Part shown: piece by piece, positions 63,924 through 64,000 of the stretch
How the letters are laid out: the number at the start of each line of letters is the position of its first letter
Numbering within the stretch: position 1 is the stretch's first letter
Source: Pseudomonadota bacterium
Lineage (GTDB): Bacteria; Pseudomonadota; Gammaproteobacteria; Steroidobacterales; MnTg04
Direction: 5' to 3'
NCBI GenBank assembly: GCA_022560735.1
Contig: JADFSO010000002.1
Location: 62,001-126,000 of the forward strand
Length of the DNA stretch: 64,000 nt
Made by a program: the position numbers and the translations under genes
The notes under the pieces: model-generated
Seen by the model: the letters and a program-made list of their open reading frames with translations, nothing else
What the model was told of the DNA's origin: nothing
The model's database searches: none

Positions 63924-64000
63924 AATGGCGCGCCGGAAGAGAGAAATGAATGTTTTCAACCTGGCCTTCCTGGATGTCATGTCCTGCGGCTTTGGCGCGG
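63924..64000 (+). CDS. ExbD/TolR-position membrane protein, only the first 25 codons present
   Basis: Begins at ATG 63924, directly after the FHA gene stop, and runs off the window. The visible N-terminus is basic (MARRKRE), followed by NVFNLAFLDVMSCGFGA. This matches the start of small single-helix proteins encoded beside MotA/ExbB-family genes, with a polar residue at the head of the helix. It probably completes the stator with the 61765 gene. Most of the gene is outside the window. Confidence 0.65.

Noticed and set aside
61765..64000. Zorya-type defence system because of a MotA-like gene
   Set aside because: The MotA-like protein lacks the long ZorA tail and no ZorC, ZorD helicase or nuclease is visible. 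The neighbours are kinase, FHA and lipoproteins.

Overview
The window looks like the chromosome of a GC-rich gammaproteobacterium. Its housekeeping gene orders are typical of that class: pepA/holC/valS divergent from lptF-lptG; pcnB-folK-dNK-panB-panC-panD; and nnr-tsaE-amiC-mutL-miaA-hfq-hflX-hflK-hflC-yjeT-purA. The species cannot be named from the sequence. No rRNA, CRISPR array, insertion sequence, phage gene or integrase was seen, and one tRNA (Glu, CUC) is present.

Layout. 1-6 kb (+): the end of ilvC, then pssA, a family-4 uracil-DNA glycosylase, rimI, prfC and a UMF1-type MFS transporter. 6-10 kb (-): the MoxR ATPase / DUF58 / TgpA-like transglutaminase trio. 10-15 kb (-): valS, a short holC-linked protein, holC, pepA. 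15-17.5 kb (+): lptF-lptG. 17.5-23.3 kb (mostly -): an RDD protein, a secreted M14 carboxypeptidase with a GlyGly-CTERM-like tail, a HEAT-like exported protein, an orphan 102-aa gene, a broken TPR/methyltransferase remnant, queD, bfr and tRNA-Glu. 23.4-28.1 kb (+): RNA polyadenylation, folate and pantothenate genes. 28.1-30.3 kb (-): a cNMP-domain diguanylate cyclase and queG. 30.3-41.9 kb (+): the long nnr-to-purA run, covering metabolite repair, tRNA modification, cell-wall cleavage, mismatch repair, Hfq and HflKC.

From about 42 kb the content becomes accessory and almost entirely envelope-directed. An M48 metalloprotease lipoprotein is coupled to an S1C-type protein that has lost all three catalytic residues. 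Next come a small lipoprotein resembling the start of a TonB-dependent receptor plug, a 29-codon coupled leader ORF, and four tandem paralogues of exported TPR proteins ending in a TonB-C-like domain. Two lipoproteins lie on the other strand. A tightly packed operon then runs off the right edge: an SQ-repeat lipoprotein, a second lipoprotein, a transmembrane Ser/Thr kinase with TPRs, a PEGA plus SUMF1-type membrane protein, a small exported protein, a MotA/TolQ/ExbB-type channel subunit, a degenerate actin-fold/FHA protein, and the first 25 codons of an ExbD-position protein.

The best candidate for an undescribed system is this 53.4-64 kb operon. It couples a phospho-signalling module (kinase, FHA) to a proton-channel-like stator pair and outer-membrane lipoproteins. 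It may act with the neighbouring 45-52 kb TonB-C-like paralogue array. The domain calls come from motifs visible in the translated sequence. The joint function is inference.
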